Positions 47,461 through 58,420 of a stretch of DNA of 64,000 bases are shown piece after piece (the first letter of the stretch is position 1; each line of letters begins with the position of its first letter). The position numbers and the translations under genes were made by a program. The notes below the pieces were generated by a model. That model did not search any database, had not been told where the DNA came from, and worked only from the letters and a program-made list of their open reading frames with translations. The stretch spans positions 1 to 64,000 of the forward strand of contig PUDQ02000019.1 in assembly GCA_002964805.2 (NCBI GenBank), read 5' to 3'. Origin of the DNA: Trametes villosa (Eukaryota; Basidiomycota; Agaricomycetes; Polyporales; Polyporaceae).

Positions 47461-50400
47461 ATGCCCTCGGACCAGCATTTCGAAGCTTTTCTCGAGCTGG
47501 CGTATGCCACCGACGTTCAACGCCCAGCCCCGTTCTTCTGGACCGAGTGGAAGGAGACGGTCGTGGATGTGGTGCCGCCCTGGTCGATTGATGCAACTCC
47601 GGAGAACACAAAGCTCTCGAGCGATGTGTTGGAACCTATCAGGGCTTTCGCCAAGGGCTACTATGCCCACTCCGATCCCAAGGCGCGAGATGCCTACTCG
47701 ACTGCGAAAGGAAGGCATAACAACACCGTCGGACGCGACAACCTCTTGAAATACCTGAAGGACCAATGGCCCAAGTGGAGGCTCAACGAGGTGGTCGACA
47801 GCACCTTGCAGGGCTTGAGTCTCAACTTGTTCACTGCGACAACACCTGACATGCTTTCTGTGAGTGGTTCTCAATTCCGCGAAAGATATCATGAGGTCTC
47901 TGGAACGTGCTGTGGTGGTTTGGCAGTACTTATGATTTTGGCAGCTCATCCCAATGGATCAATCCACGGCCGCCACAGCATTTGGTCCCATTGCAGATTG
48001 TCTCTTCGGTCGCGATGCGTGGTGGACACCCGTCCTGCTACACCCTCACGTTACGCGCTTCGTACGGGCTCTCGTCGTCGGAACGTGGGCACGATGGCGT
48101 GCGCGACTGAAGAGGGAGCAGAGGGAACTGCGTAAGGAGGAGGCCAACGTAAGCTCCATGACAGAGGGTGAGTCGCTGATAAATCCGTCACGGCCGCATG
48201 TGCTGAATATGTAGCAGTGTTCACGCTTAAGGCAGCGCCGGGTGCTGAAGGTCCAACGACCAAGGACACTTTGGGCTACTTGAATGCTCTTAGGAAGCTC
48301 ATCAACCGTCTGAACAAGTGGAAACCAACACATTCGCTGCTACGGGAGAGGGCCGATGAGGTTGAAGCAATCTTGCGCGGTATGGAGGCGACGTTGAGGA
48401 TGGAACCCGATAGTTTCAGTGGGAGTGAGTAGAATTTCCCTCTGGTGTCGCATGTCTGATGGTCACCTTTCTCTGGACTGCAGAGCTTCCACCGGCACTG
48501 AGGAGGGCGGTTGAGATGATGGCCTCCAAGGAGGATTGCTCGCAAGTGCTTGGGGAGGTTGTCGACCTCATCCGTGCTTGCGAAGGCGATGAGGATGCCG
48601 CTTTGCCTACTCTGAGCGCAAACCTCAGCGACTGGAAAGAGGGTGTCGAGGAGTATGCGCACCTGACAACTGAGGACCTGTATCGCATTCTCGGTGTACC
48701 CCGGCCGGCGATACCGTTCTTCAACAAGTCGCTCGACACGACAGGTACCGCGGACCCGTGGAGCGCAGCGGGTTTAGCGGCCATGGAGGCCTCTGGTGCA
48801 GAGCCCCTTATCCCGAGGTGGCATCAGCTTGTTGGTGTCGTGAAAATTTACACGAACCTCTGGCAGCGGATGAACCTTCTGCTTATGGACGAGGTTGGCG
48901 TCGGGAAGACATTGCAAGTCGTGGCGAGTATCGCGATGTACCAGTTCTATAGGATTTGGCTCCAGGAGAGCAGGGACAACTACTATGCCCACTTTGGTAT
49001 GTCGTACTTTCTACTGGGATACACTTGCTGATCACCTGAAATGCAGCGCGGCTTAAGATACATGCGACGGAGCTCAATCTCACGACACACGTCATTGTGG
49101 TACCACCTGGACTGCTGTCCCAGTGGATGCTCGAATTGCATCGCTACCTACGGAATGGTTCGTTCAACGTGCTTCCATACACGGGCAGCTGCTCGCAGGA
49201 CAATCGGGTCCCATTTTGGCGCACGTTTGACGCCAGCGAGATTCCAGTGATCATCATTGCAACGACTTCGGTAAGAGCATGAGTTCTAGATTCTGGGTTC
49301 ATGCTGATCATGACTTGAAGGCTGTCAAGTCCGACATGCAAACCTATTATCGGAAGGCGCTCAAGGACGAACCTCTCCGGACAAACAGCGAATGCCCAAC
49401 CGAGCTACGCCAGCACAACCTCTTCTCCCCTTGTCGCAAGTACGGAATCTTTGCAGTCGATGAAGCTCACTACGCCAGGAGGTACACGGACCTGCGATCG
49501 GGCTGCGTCGAGCTGCGGAAGAACTCCCAGATGACAATCGCGATGACCGCGACACCTATCATGACAACTCCGCAGGTATGCTATCAACCACAGCGGACAG
49601 TTATGTCAACTGACAAACCCTCAGGACTTGGTTAGCCTTGCACTGTGGATTGATATCCCGGGAATCGATGAGAACCTGATGGAGGATCATCGCAAGGAGG
49701 TGGAGCGTGCTCGCCGCAGAGAGCGCGTGAAGAGAACCGAGGACAAGGGTGAAGTGCAACTCGCAAGGCACGCTGCCCGCGGAGATGACGTAGCAGAGCT
49801 TTTGGAGAACGAGGTCATGCAGGCCCTGGCGAGGTGGATCACCCAACTGCGCATCTACTTCGCCTCTCATGTCGTGCGGCGCACGGTAAACTCCGTCGAC
49901 AACTCGGGAAGGCCGATCTCTGGGCTGCCACCATACCTGGATATCTCGCTTATTGTCAAGCTGAGCGACGCCGAGCTACAAGTCCAGCGTGTCCTCGCCG
50001 ACGAACTCGTCAGCGATAACGCCTGTAGCGACAATGATGCAGTGAAGGTGTGTAGTCTTTCCCGTGGGGGCACCGCAAACCTGCTGTACACGTTCATGGC
50101 ACATGACATGATAATAGGGCGCTGGTCCAAAGCGCCGTATGTGACAGCGCACGGTGCAGTGGACTGCGCGCTGTCGCATTGCACTGTACGCTGCCACGGC
50201 GGACCATGGTGTGCTCTTCGCGCTTTATGGGGCAGCGTGGGTGTGGTGCGACAGCGGAGGCTGCCGTGCGACAGTGGGGGCCGCCGTGCGACAGTGGTGG
50301 CTGCCGTGCGACAGTGGCAGTGCGACAGTGGGGGCTGCAGTGCGACAGTGGACTGCGCGCTGTCGCATTGCACTGTACGCTGCCACGGCGGACCATGGTG

Positions 50401-52673
50401 TGCTCTTCGCGCTTTATGGGGCAGCGTGGGTGTGGTGCGACAGCGGAGGCTGCCGTGCGACAGTGGGGGCCGCCGTGCGACAGTGGTGGCTGCCGTGCGA
50501 CAGTGGCAGTGCGACAGTGGGGGCTGCAGTGCGACAGTGGACTGCGCGCTGTCGCATTGCACTGTACGCTGCCACGGCGGACCATGGTGTGCTCTTCGCG
50601 CTTTATGGGGCAGCGTGGGTGTGGTGCGACAGCGGAACTGTCCCACCGTTGCATCGCACCGCGCGCTAGTTCGCTGTTCGCTCACGAGGATGGCGGGGCG
50701 CAACTCTGGTCTGAAAATCACGACGAATGGACTTGATATGCTGACGTTTCTTATCGTAGAGCTTCTATTTGACCATTCGGGAGGCCCTTCTCCACATCGG
50801 CTTCAGCAAGCAGCGCAAGCACGCATTTAGGGAGAAGCATCTGGAACAGTCGTACAGCTCCCTCAGTCAGAGCACCAAGATTAACACAATCGTGGATATC
50901 CTGCTCAATCACCTATACGTGACGTGTCCGCCGCCGCTCCGCAACCGCAAGGACGCGGAAGGATATCCTGTGCCGGGGAACATTGCCCGGGGAGAGCAGC
51001 TTCACTGGCCGGGGTCTATCGACGAGGCGTCGCACGACAAAATCATAATCTACCTCGCTTTTCCAAAGAACAACTGGATTATGAGAAAGGTTGGTCGGTC
51101 ACGCTTGACCTGAGGTTACGTCGGCTGACTGCTCCTCACCAGGCTCTGGAGGAGCTGGACATTCAATACTGTGAAGCTAACGGGTTGATGACGGCGCATC
51201 AAAGGAGCAAGGCCATCGAAATCTTCCGTCAGTCGGACACAAGTGTACTGCTCCTCTCAGGCGTCGGGCTGTGTGGATTGAACATGGCGTTCGCCAACGT
51301 GGTGATCATTGTCGTACGAACTGCGTTTGAATGAGTTCTTTGGAGATGCTGATATGATCTTATAGGACAACCTCTGGTCAGCCCAAGAAGACCAGCAGCT
51401 CATCGGCAGAGTCAACAGATACCCTCAGAAGAAGCCGGTCTACATCTATCGAATCATTGCCTACGGTACATGCGACGTCCTCATGAACAACATCGGCTTC
51501 GAAAAGGGTCGCATCCATGATGCCTTCATTGGTATGGACGGACACCTACGTAAGTGATTTGGCCATTGCATGCTGCGCAAATGATTCATAATTCGCAGTG
51601 CCCGCATTCCGACCCGAGGATAATGAGCTTCCCGAGGATGACGAGGACATATCGACGCAGCAATCACGCAAACGCAAGGGAAAAATGCGGGGAGAGGTTA
51701 CCACATCTCAACCTCATGGTGCTCCTGCGACCAGCCCCACTCCACAGTCGAGCTCGAAAGCCTCTAGATCCGAGGCGAGGAGGCTATCAGTGTCTTCGAA
51801 TCGCTCATGTCTGCCCGACACCCTGCTTGGTATCAGTCAGCTTGCGCACGGCAACGCAAAACGGCTCAGCGTCAGCACGGGTGTAGGACTGGGCGCAATC
51901 AACTGGCGCATGCCTGCGACTAGCGCTGGGAGCGATGTTCCAATGTCGCAGTCACCCCGGTCAACACATTTGCCGGGTGACGCTCTCAACGATGTGAGTG
52001 TCTAAAGTCTCAGTAGCTTAATCCCTGAAGGCCTGACATGTTGCAGGACGGGGGTAGAGAATCAAGCCCAGCGTCGAACAAGGGAAAGGCGGCTGCGCTC
52101 GGGCGGAAGTTGGAAACCTCCCCGAAGCACGAGACATACGGCGCAGTGGAGTCCCCGGCGTCTTCATCTCGAAGCGATGGCTACCAAATCGCTGATGGTG
52201 TCGAGGTTGAAACGGAGTCAAGCTGTGTAAGTGGCAGCTCCCGACGTGCACAGATAAACTCTGACAGAGCACAGAAAGACGCCCCCGTCCAGGCCGACTA
52301 CGACGCCCCCGTCCAGGCCGACTACGACGCCCCCGTCCAGGCCGACTACGACGCCCCCGGAGAGTACAGGGAGATATCCAGCAGCGATGAAGAGCGGGAA
52401 GAGTGGACTGGGATGGGTTCAACGTCATCCGGGAAGCGCGACAAGAGCCTCGATAAGCACCAAGAGCCTAAGGGAAAGCGGGCAAAAGTGCAGGACGTTG
52501 CGACAAGTTGGAATCAGGCCGACTTAATGCGCTCTGGTAGAAAGGCACGAACGGACACCGCCGGTTTTCTGGGACTTTCGAGCAAGCCCATGAAGTCTAT
52601 CTCGGACATGCCCAAGGCTGGCGGAAGCCGGAAGGGGAGCGCCATGGCGCGCAGAAATCGGGGGAAGAACTGA
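47461..52673 (+). CDS. SNF2-type DEAH helicase/ATPase (1317 aa)
   Basis: Twelve exons: 47461-47859, 47945-48167, 48215-48424, 48484-48996, 49047-49270, 49321-49575, 49625-50047, 50760-51089, 51143-51313, 51366-51549, 51599-51993 and 52047-52673. Residues 1-380 have no domain I know. Helicase motifs follow in order: Walker A DEVGVGKT (413-420, K419), VVPPGLLSQW (motif Ia region), DEAH (570-573), MTATP (598-602), then the second RecA lobe with LLLSGVGLCGLNMAFAN (motif V) and QLIGRVNR (927-934, motif VI). All catalytic residues are kept. The C-terminal 260 residues are disordered with basic patches (SRKRKGK, GKRAK) and a DAPVQADY repeat. SNF2 enzymes translocate on DNA to remodel chromatin. Intron 7 is 712 nt and full of repeats, against about 45-85 nt elsewhere. 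It lies between family paralogues. Confidence 0.88.
50161..50635. repeat. 189-bp tandem repeats inside helicase intron 7
   Basis: Copies start at 50161, 50350 and 50539 (ggactgcgcgctgtcgcatt). The first two are complete and appear identical, and the third is cut off after about 97 bp at 50635. Each complete unit contains a nested array of tgcgacagtgg-like subunits. 189 is a multiple of three and the frame of the preceding exon stays open through the array until an in-window stop at 50830, but the helicase frame requires this segment to be removed (50048-50759, gtgtgt...cgtag). Confidence 0.92.
52278..52349 (+). repeat. In-frame 24-bp repeat, three copies
   Basis: Three perfect copies of a 24-bp unit encode DAPVQADY three times in the disordered tail of the SNF2 protein, followed by a partial fourth copy. 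The unit is frame-preserving. Confidence 0.92.
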
Positions 52674-53635
52674 TGCAGTGCGAGGGACTGGAGCTTGGAT
52701 TAGTCTGAACGAGTTTGAATCGAGTCATTTGCGACTGTGCTTGGGTATGGTTATCTTTGTGTGGCAAAATCATAGCATGTGAACTATGCTCAGGTAATTT
52801 GAAACACAGAGACGAGTGTCTTCAATCGCTGCGTTGCGAAGAGACCCAAGAGACAGGAAACAACGACGCATACATTGGCGGCGGATGCTCAGCACACAGA
52901 TGCAGACTAGCGCCCAAGACGATATGAAGATGCGACATTTTCGGTACATTTGATCACACCATACGCGCACCAGTAGCTTACCCCAAGCAGCAAAAGATTG
53001 CAATCCTATTGTTGGTAATCTTTGTCCCACGGGTGGTCAAGAGCGGGTCAGGGATAAGCGAAGAGGAGGTAGCGCAGGAGGTGTCGCATACGTAGGGACA
53101 CATAACCCCTCAACGACAAGTAGCGAGAGCGAGCGCGCACGGACACGGTTCAAGGGCCGGAAGTCAAACTCTAGCGCGAGAATCTCGGACATGCAAAACA
53201 TAGATTGCATATATTGCTTTCAGAGGCTGAAAGCGCAAAGCTGCTGCACATTCTGAAACCAATTCTTAGAGAACCCGGCAACGGCATAGGAGTCGCGATC
53301 GTTGGGCGTCGGGGGCGAATGCGTAGTACATGAGGGCAGAGTGAGAGTGCGATGCAATGATGCGTAAGGAGTACACTGCGTCGTGTTACTACGTAGGGAT
53401 TGCCGGCGCATCGAGACCGCCAGCCTTGCCATGCGCTGCAACGCCGTACGCGCAGGTTCAGTAAGGAAGGTAGAGGATCAAATACAACCTATGTGTGCAC
53501 AGGTAGATACCAAGAAAAAGAAAACTGATGAAGCCCCGCCAACTGAGCCAGCACTGAGGCGGCCCCGCCCTTCATCCTTGGCCCACCGACTGCTCCTCCC
53601 TTTACCCCTACAAGCACTTGCACAGTTGTCTACGT
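52674..53635. other. Intergenic, no supported gene
   Basis: Short frames only, most of them antisense to the 53.6 kb gene's 3' side. tgcgac or gtcgca elements occur at 52733, 52930 and 53086. Confidence 0.5.
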
Positions 53636-54792
53636 TCACGCAGTACGAGGCCATTCGTCTTCGCCCCATCTCTCGGCGCCGCTCTGTGCGCGCAGGTGCT
53701 CCAGCTCCGCGATCGTTTGCAGATCCAGTTCGATCCGAGCGTCGTCGAACTCGACTGCATCAGAGAATGTTTGGGCGGACATTGGGAACGAGATGGGCGC
53801 GATACCATGCGGGCCGGCGGGACGCTGGGTGTTCTGCACGGATTGGACGTGCCGCTCGCGGTCCTGACTGACCTGCTCGACTCGCTCCTTGAGATGGCGG
53901 ATCTCGCCGTCAAGAGCCGCGAGAGCGAGCACCTGATGCTCGACCATAGCCCCTGCGGCGAGAGGCTGAGCCGCGCCGACAGGTCTTTCAAGTCCCGCAG
54001 GGGATGTGATCGGGGACGAAGGGGAAGGTGCGGCAGTCTTCTGTCGAGCGGCGTCGAGATTTAGCTCGTTACACAGAGCGGATGGCTCAAGACTTTGAAC
54101 GACGAACCTTTGGGCGAGGAGCAAGGACTACAGATGCGTCGCCAGGCAATGCGTGTTGCGTCGGGGCCGGGGCATTAAGCAGCCGTGGCCTTTTGACGCC
54201 GGAGGACTTCTCGGCCGCGGCATGTGCAAGAGGGGTCGTCTGGACCTCCGCGGGCGCATCTGTGTCTGCTGCACCACAATCTTCGGAGGGCATCCTGGCG
54301 GACTTCGGAGGTGACGCAGAAGATTTACGCTTCTTCGGCGCGACCCTGCCGGATCGAGGGAGCGGCGTGTCCGATTCTTCGAGTTCGTCAGGCTCTTCGG
54401 TAACGGCTGCACTGTCTGGGCTGAGAGATAGAGGCTGCCAGGAGGGCTGGGTCGAAGCAGTTGGCGCGAGCGACGTATGAGCGGAGTAGCGGACAGCGGC
54501 ATCACGCAGGTAAGTGCCGCTCCAAGCGGGCCACTGCGGAGTGTCCACGGGGTACAGCGCGGCGACCACCCGGTAGGCCTTGTCAGCTTGCATGATGAGT
54601 TCTGACTCGTCGTAGCCATCATCGTGTGCTTTTCTCTGTCAGATATGTTAGCTAGAAGCCTCGCAATTTCATAGGGGCACAAACAATAGTAGTAAACATC
54701 CTCTTCCCCCAAATGAGGAGGTCGGATTTGTCGGCGTGATCGTCGGGTAAAGCCTTCCAGGCGAGAGCAAACTGTTCGCGGGGTGTGTCCAT
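53636..54792 (-). CDS. Zinc-cluster-family paralogue without cysteines (354 aa)
   Basis: Three exons: 54792-54685, 54635-54108 and 54064-53636. Exon 1 (MDTPREQFALAWKAL ... LIWGKRMFTTI) is the N-terminal module. An upstream in-frame ATG at 54951 would add 53 residues that do not look like the family, so I prefer 54792. Exon 2 opens with the second helical module (MQADKAYRVVAALYPVDTPQ, then WPAW), followed by a Pro/Ser linker with KKRKSS and VKRPR patches. Exon 3 holds a coil (LALAALDGEIRHLKERVEQV) and a second helix near the end. No cysteine exon lies between exons 2 and 3, so it looks lost. The last intron (43 nt, acceptor cgag) is the weakest junction. Confidence 0.75.
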
Positions 54793-55248
54793 AGTTCTCA
54801 AGATATGATGCAGGTTGAGAGAGTCGCCGTCGACGCCGTAGGAGCGGAGGTTGAAAAGATACAGGGCTTTGCTGTCAACGTGCGAACGGGACGTGACGCA
54901 CATGACCTTACCGTAACGTCGGGCCGCTACCGTCATGGTCTCGACCAACATCGTAGACTGGTGGTTCTCTGAGCGACAACACGGTATATTGCGATGGCGC
55001 GTGCTGTGCCCGAGTCCTTGGAATCCTGGCTCACGGGGCAGTCTCCTCGAGCACTATCCGGTTTCGCCGAGCGTACAGAGCAGTATGTAGGAGTCTACGC
55101 ATGGGGGACGACCTTGACACGAGCGATGCGAGAGTGCCGCGAGTGGTTTTGGACCGTGTTGAGATGAGGGTGCAGGACACATAGTTTCTGCTATGTCATA
55201 GAAGCGAAGCTGCCACGATAAAAGTATGGAGAACTGAAATCGCTACGG

Positions 55249-56440
55249 CTACGGACCGGCACTGTTGCCCTGCGCAGCATCCAGTGCTTCCCCTACATCG
55301 ATGATCGACCGCTCCACCTGCGAAAGCCGTTCGTCGAGTTCTACCAAGTTTTTCATCTCCCTCAATCTCTCCTTGTGCAAGATCGCAAGGTTATAGCGTC
55401 GAACAGATGCTGGGTCAGGGATCCGAGCGAAGCCGCCAATGAAGTGGGGGAGGAGAGACAGGTCGGCTGTCGAAGCCTGGTGAGTGGGCGCAGCAGACAC
55501 GCTAGCCGTGGCTTCGGTGAAGGAGGAAGTCCCGGAAGCTCCGGCGGAGAACGAGGAGACCGACGGGCCTGCAGGGACGTCTTCCTGCGTAACAGCAGCT
55601 GGGGGCGCTGTCGGGCTGATCAGCCGATGGTACAGATGTTGAAGTTTTGCGCCTACCACGATGCATCCCGCGGGAGTCGAACCAGACCGCGTATCGCACA
55701 TCGCCCTTGCTACAAGGGAGCTTCTCGACCATGCACTTGTCGCAACGATCATGTGCGGAACGGAGTACGCAAAGCGTGTGTCGCTGTTCCTTCTGGCACT
55801 GGTCACACTGCCAGAAGCTCGTGTCAGCTCTGCAATAGTTATAGTTTTCTGTAGACAGTCGACTCACTGCCTTCCCGTCGCGAAAATGCAACTCTCGAAT
55901 GGGTTCTTGTTCGGGCTGCTGCGCAGCCTCGGCCATTGCAGCCAGCTGCTTCTTGCGCATCGCTTCCAACTGCTTCTTGCGTAGAGCATCGAATCGCGCA
56001 GCATAGCCTTTTCGGACGCGTTCATCGGCGCGGTTGGCGGCATTGGCAGCGGCAAAATGGCCTTGTTCAGTTATCTCGGCGCGTTTGTGAGCGTCGGTCA
56101 GGAAGGGCGAGTAATACTCCGGCCAGTCCGCGGGGTCCCCCAACTGATCAGCGACAGCCTCGTAGATTTCATCGGTCGAGTCCTCAAGATCCTCCACCGA
56201 TACCCCCCGAGCCATGAAGCGCTCCTGAACATACAACGGTCAGACGGATGAGATGAACACGTCGGCGGATGCATGCAATCGTACCAGGGTCCCGAGAAAT
56301 TCGCACAGCCAATAGTTCAAGTGTTCATCTCCAGGCTTAGGTATCCACGTCTTCAGATTCTCCACCAGCCAGAGGAACTCATCGAGAATGGGGTTTCCAG
56401 TCGGTATCGGAGTGGGCACTTCAGCAGGCTGGAAGGACAT
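55249..56440 (-). CDS. Zn2Cys6-like cluster protein, coiled-coil (340 aa)
   Basis: Four exons: 56440-56285, 56224-55868, 55807-55657 and 55607-55249. 56440 is the first ATG. Exon 1 is the N-terminal module (PILDEFLWLVENLKTWIPKP, then HLNYWLCEFLGTL). Exon 2 carries the second module with DWPEYYSP and a duplicated RKKQLEAM/RKKQLAAM helix. Exon 3 starts at the first Cys: CX2CX8CX8CX2CX6C (residues 172-203), then AVWFD. Exon 4 is a Ser/Ala linker and a C-terminal coil (ILHKERLREMKNLVELDERL). The intron before the cysteine exon is 60 nt and stop-free, so retention would insert 20 residues just before the cluster. Putative DNA-binding role by spacing. Confidence 0.84.
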
Positions 56441-57107
56441 GGCCAATGATGCGCGCGAAGACAAAGTGCAAGCAGTGCAAAGTTAGCCACAGGCGTGCTC
56501 GGCCGCATCATCAATTTAGCGCCCGACACCGGCTCCGGACGCCTAGTAGCTCTAACTGCTCTCCTTACGAATCACTCGCTCCTTACGAGGTACACGTAGA
56601 CCAGTTGTAGCGCCGACAATATCGGAGGATTGTATGCGTGCAGACAGTCAAATATTCCCTCGCTCGCTGTCCCTCTCTCTCAAGTTCGGGCGGCTATTCA
56701 CGCGACATGGAGGCACAGCCCTTACAATCGACGGATTCGAAGTGCGTACAGAGCTATGGTGGGTCGCATTTGCGTACTAGCAATTGTGAGACAGTATGAG
56801 ATGGCTGGGATGGCTGGGTACCTGAGTGCTTTATGTCGGGTCGCAATTTTGACTGCGCAATGGTCGATTGCGTACAAGTGCAGGGGAAAGTGTTTGGTAT
56901 TACTACCCGACATGCTGCTCTAAGGACATCAACACTTTGTCGTCACCTGGGGATCAGAGGCGTGCTTCTGTCGGCTGCGGTTGGCCCGACTACTTCCCTG
57001 GGGTTGACACTTGAGTCGACGGTGATTCAGTCGGATGTACTTGCGCTGACGAGTGCCCTACATGCCAGCACGCGTAAGAGAGGAATGCGGTAAGGAGTAC
57101 GTACGAT
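56441..57107. other. Intergenic, no supported gene
   Basis: No coding series is supported on either strand. gtcgcatttgcg at 56763 and gtcgcaattttgactgcgc at 56840 repeat the gtcgca element seen near other paralogues. Confidence 0.5.
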
Positions 57108-58124
57108 TCACCTACTGAGAAGACTTTGCGCATCCCTCTTCCATACCAGAAAGCACTTCCGGTCATATCGACACGTTTTCATAGCAGCGCGACAGTGAAA
57201 ACAACGCAGGCCGTCGAGCATGCGACATTCACGCTTAGCCTTTGTGCAGCGATCACACTGTTCGAGATGTAGTGAGCGACAAAATGCGTGCGTAGGATAC
57301 AGAATCCCACCTTCGTGAGAGTCAATACAGGTCCAGCTTGCTCTTCTGCGCTAGGGTCAGGCTGCATGTGCAGCAGCGACTTGGCCATCTTCGCGGCTCT
57401 TTCGGTATCTGGCGAGAGCGAGCGTTTGACGCCCCGGCTGCGTGTCGCAAGCGGAGAAGCCGTCTCCAGAACCATGCGCCGAAACCAATGGGGATCCTGA
57501 GCAGGATGCACCTCGTCGTCGTCGAGGTCGACATACACCGCGTCCGCTATCGGTAGGGCGTCGTCCAGCTCGAGGTCTAGTGTGGGCGACTCGGCGATAT
57601 GGTGTTTTTCGTTGGTTTTGAGTGAGTCAGCCTGAGCGTCAGTTGGCAGATGTGCTTCTGTGTCGGCGGGCGAGGCTTGTTCCTGCTGAGAGTGTTCTTC
57701 CAAGTACCTCTCGATCACGGCAAGCCTTTGGCTCAGTTGATCCAGGCGGTCGGACTGCTGTGAGCGCTCGAGTGCAGCAGTGGCGACCTCCGCGAAAACC
57801 GGGATAGCCCATTCCTCCCAGTCGCTGATGAGGGATGCGGGAAGCGCGGGCGACACATGATCATAGGCGTGTCCAACAAGGCGGCGGAGCTGTTCAAAGC
57901 TGTGACCTTGGTCTAAAATGAGGTTCTGATGAAGTGACAAGGTGAGTAATTGTAGATAGCGTGTGAGTCGCACTCACCACCCGGTCACAAAATAAACGGG
58001 CCCATGCGAGGAGTTCTGCCGTAGTGCAGAGAGGGCTTGGTGGGTCGGCGAGCATACACTGGATGGCTTTAATCGCTGGCGGATTTGCACGAGTTGGGGA
58101 ACTGCGGGGCGGCGTAGATGCCAT
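57108..58124 (-). CDS. Zn2Cys6-like cluster protein with C-terminal cluster (303 aa)
   Basis: Three exons: 58124-57978, 57925-57311 and 57257-57108. Exon 1 (MASTPPRSSPTR ... AELLAWARLFCDRV) is the N-terminal module. An alternative ATG lies at 58154. Exon 2 has the second module (LRRLVGHAYDHVSPALPASL, then DWEEWAIP), a coil (LDQLSQRLAVIERYLEEHSQ), an acidic stretch and a basic one (SRGVKRSLSP). Exon 3 begins at the first Cys: CX2CX6CX7CX2CX6C (residues 255-283), the classical Zn(II)2Cys6 spacing, then FLVWKRD and a stop. Here the coil precedes the zinc cluster and the protein ends right after it, where the other members continue through a phase-1 intron. Confidence 0.83.
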
Positions 58125-58197
58125 GACCGCCGAGTGAGGAGTAGAGAGGGGCATGAAACAGAGCAATGGGTGTGCTCCTCTCACCAATGCAGCCTCT

Positions 58198-58204
58198 CTT
58201 ATAC
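58198..58204 (-). promoter_or_regulatory. TATA-like element of the 57.1-58.1 kb gene
   Basis: The minus strand reads gtataag, about 75 bp upstream of the ATG at 58124. Confidence 0.4.
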
Positions 58205-58420
58205 AGTCGGAGCCGTGGGAACACATCGAGCTTGTCAACAAAAGGAGATCGCGTGGCCGGACAAGTTTTACGTGAGTGAATCACACCGTGAACGCTAGAA
58301 CACACATCGATCACGATATACGAGCTGGTGATACATGCAATAACAGACATACACGACACGAACCGCCTTCCGCAACTAACAACACCACGAGTGGGAAACG
58401 TGCCGTGGGGCAGGTAGGCT

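Noticed and set aside
49628..50830. 400-codon frame running through the 189-bp repeats
   Set aside because: Only its first part is helicase exon 7. Continuing through the repeat loses the second helicase lobe, which resumes cleanly after an acceptor at 50759.
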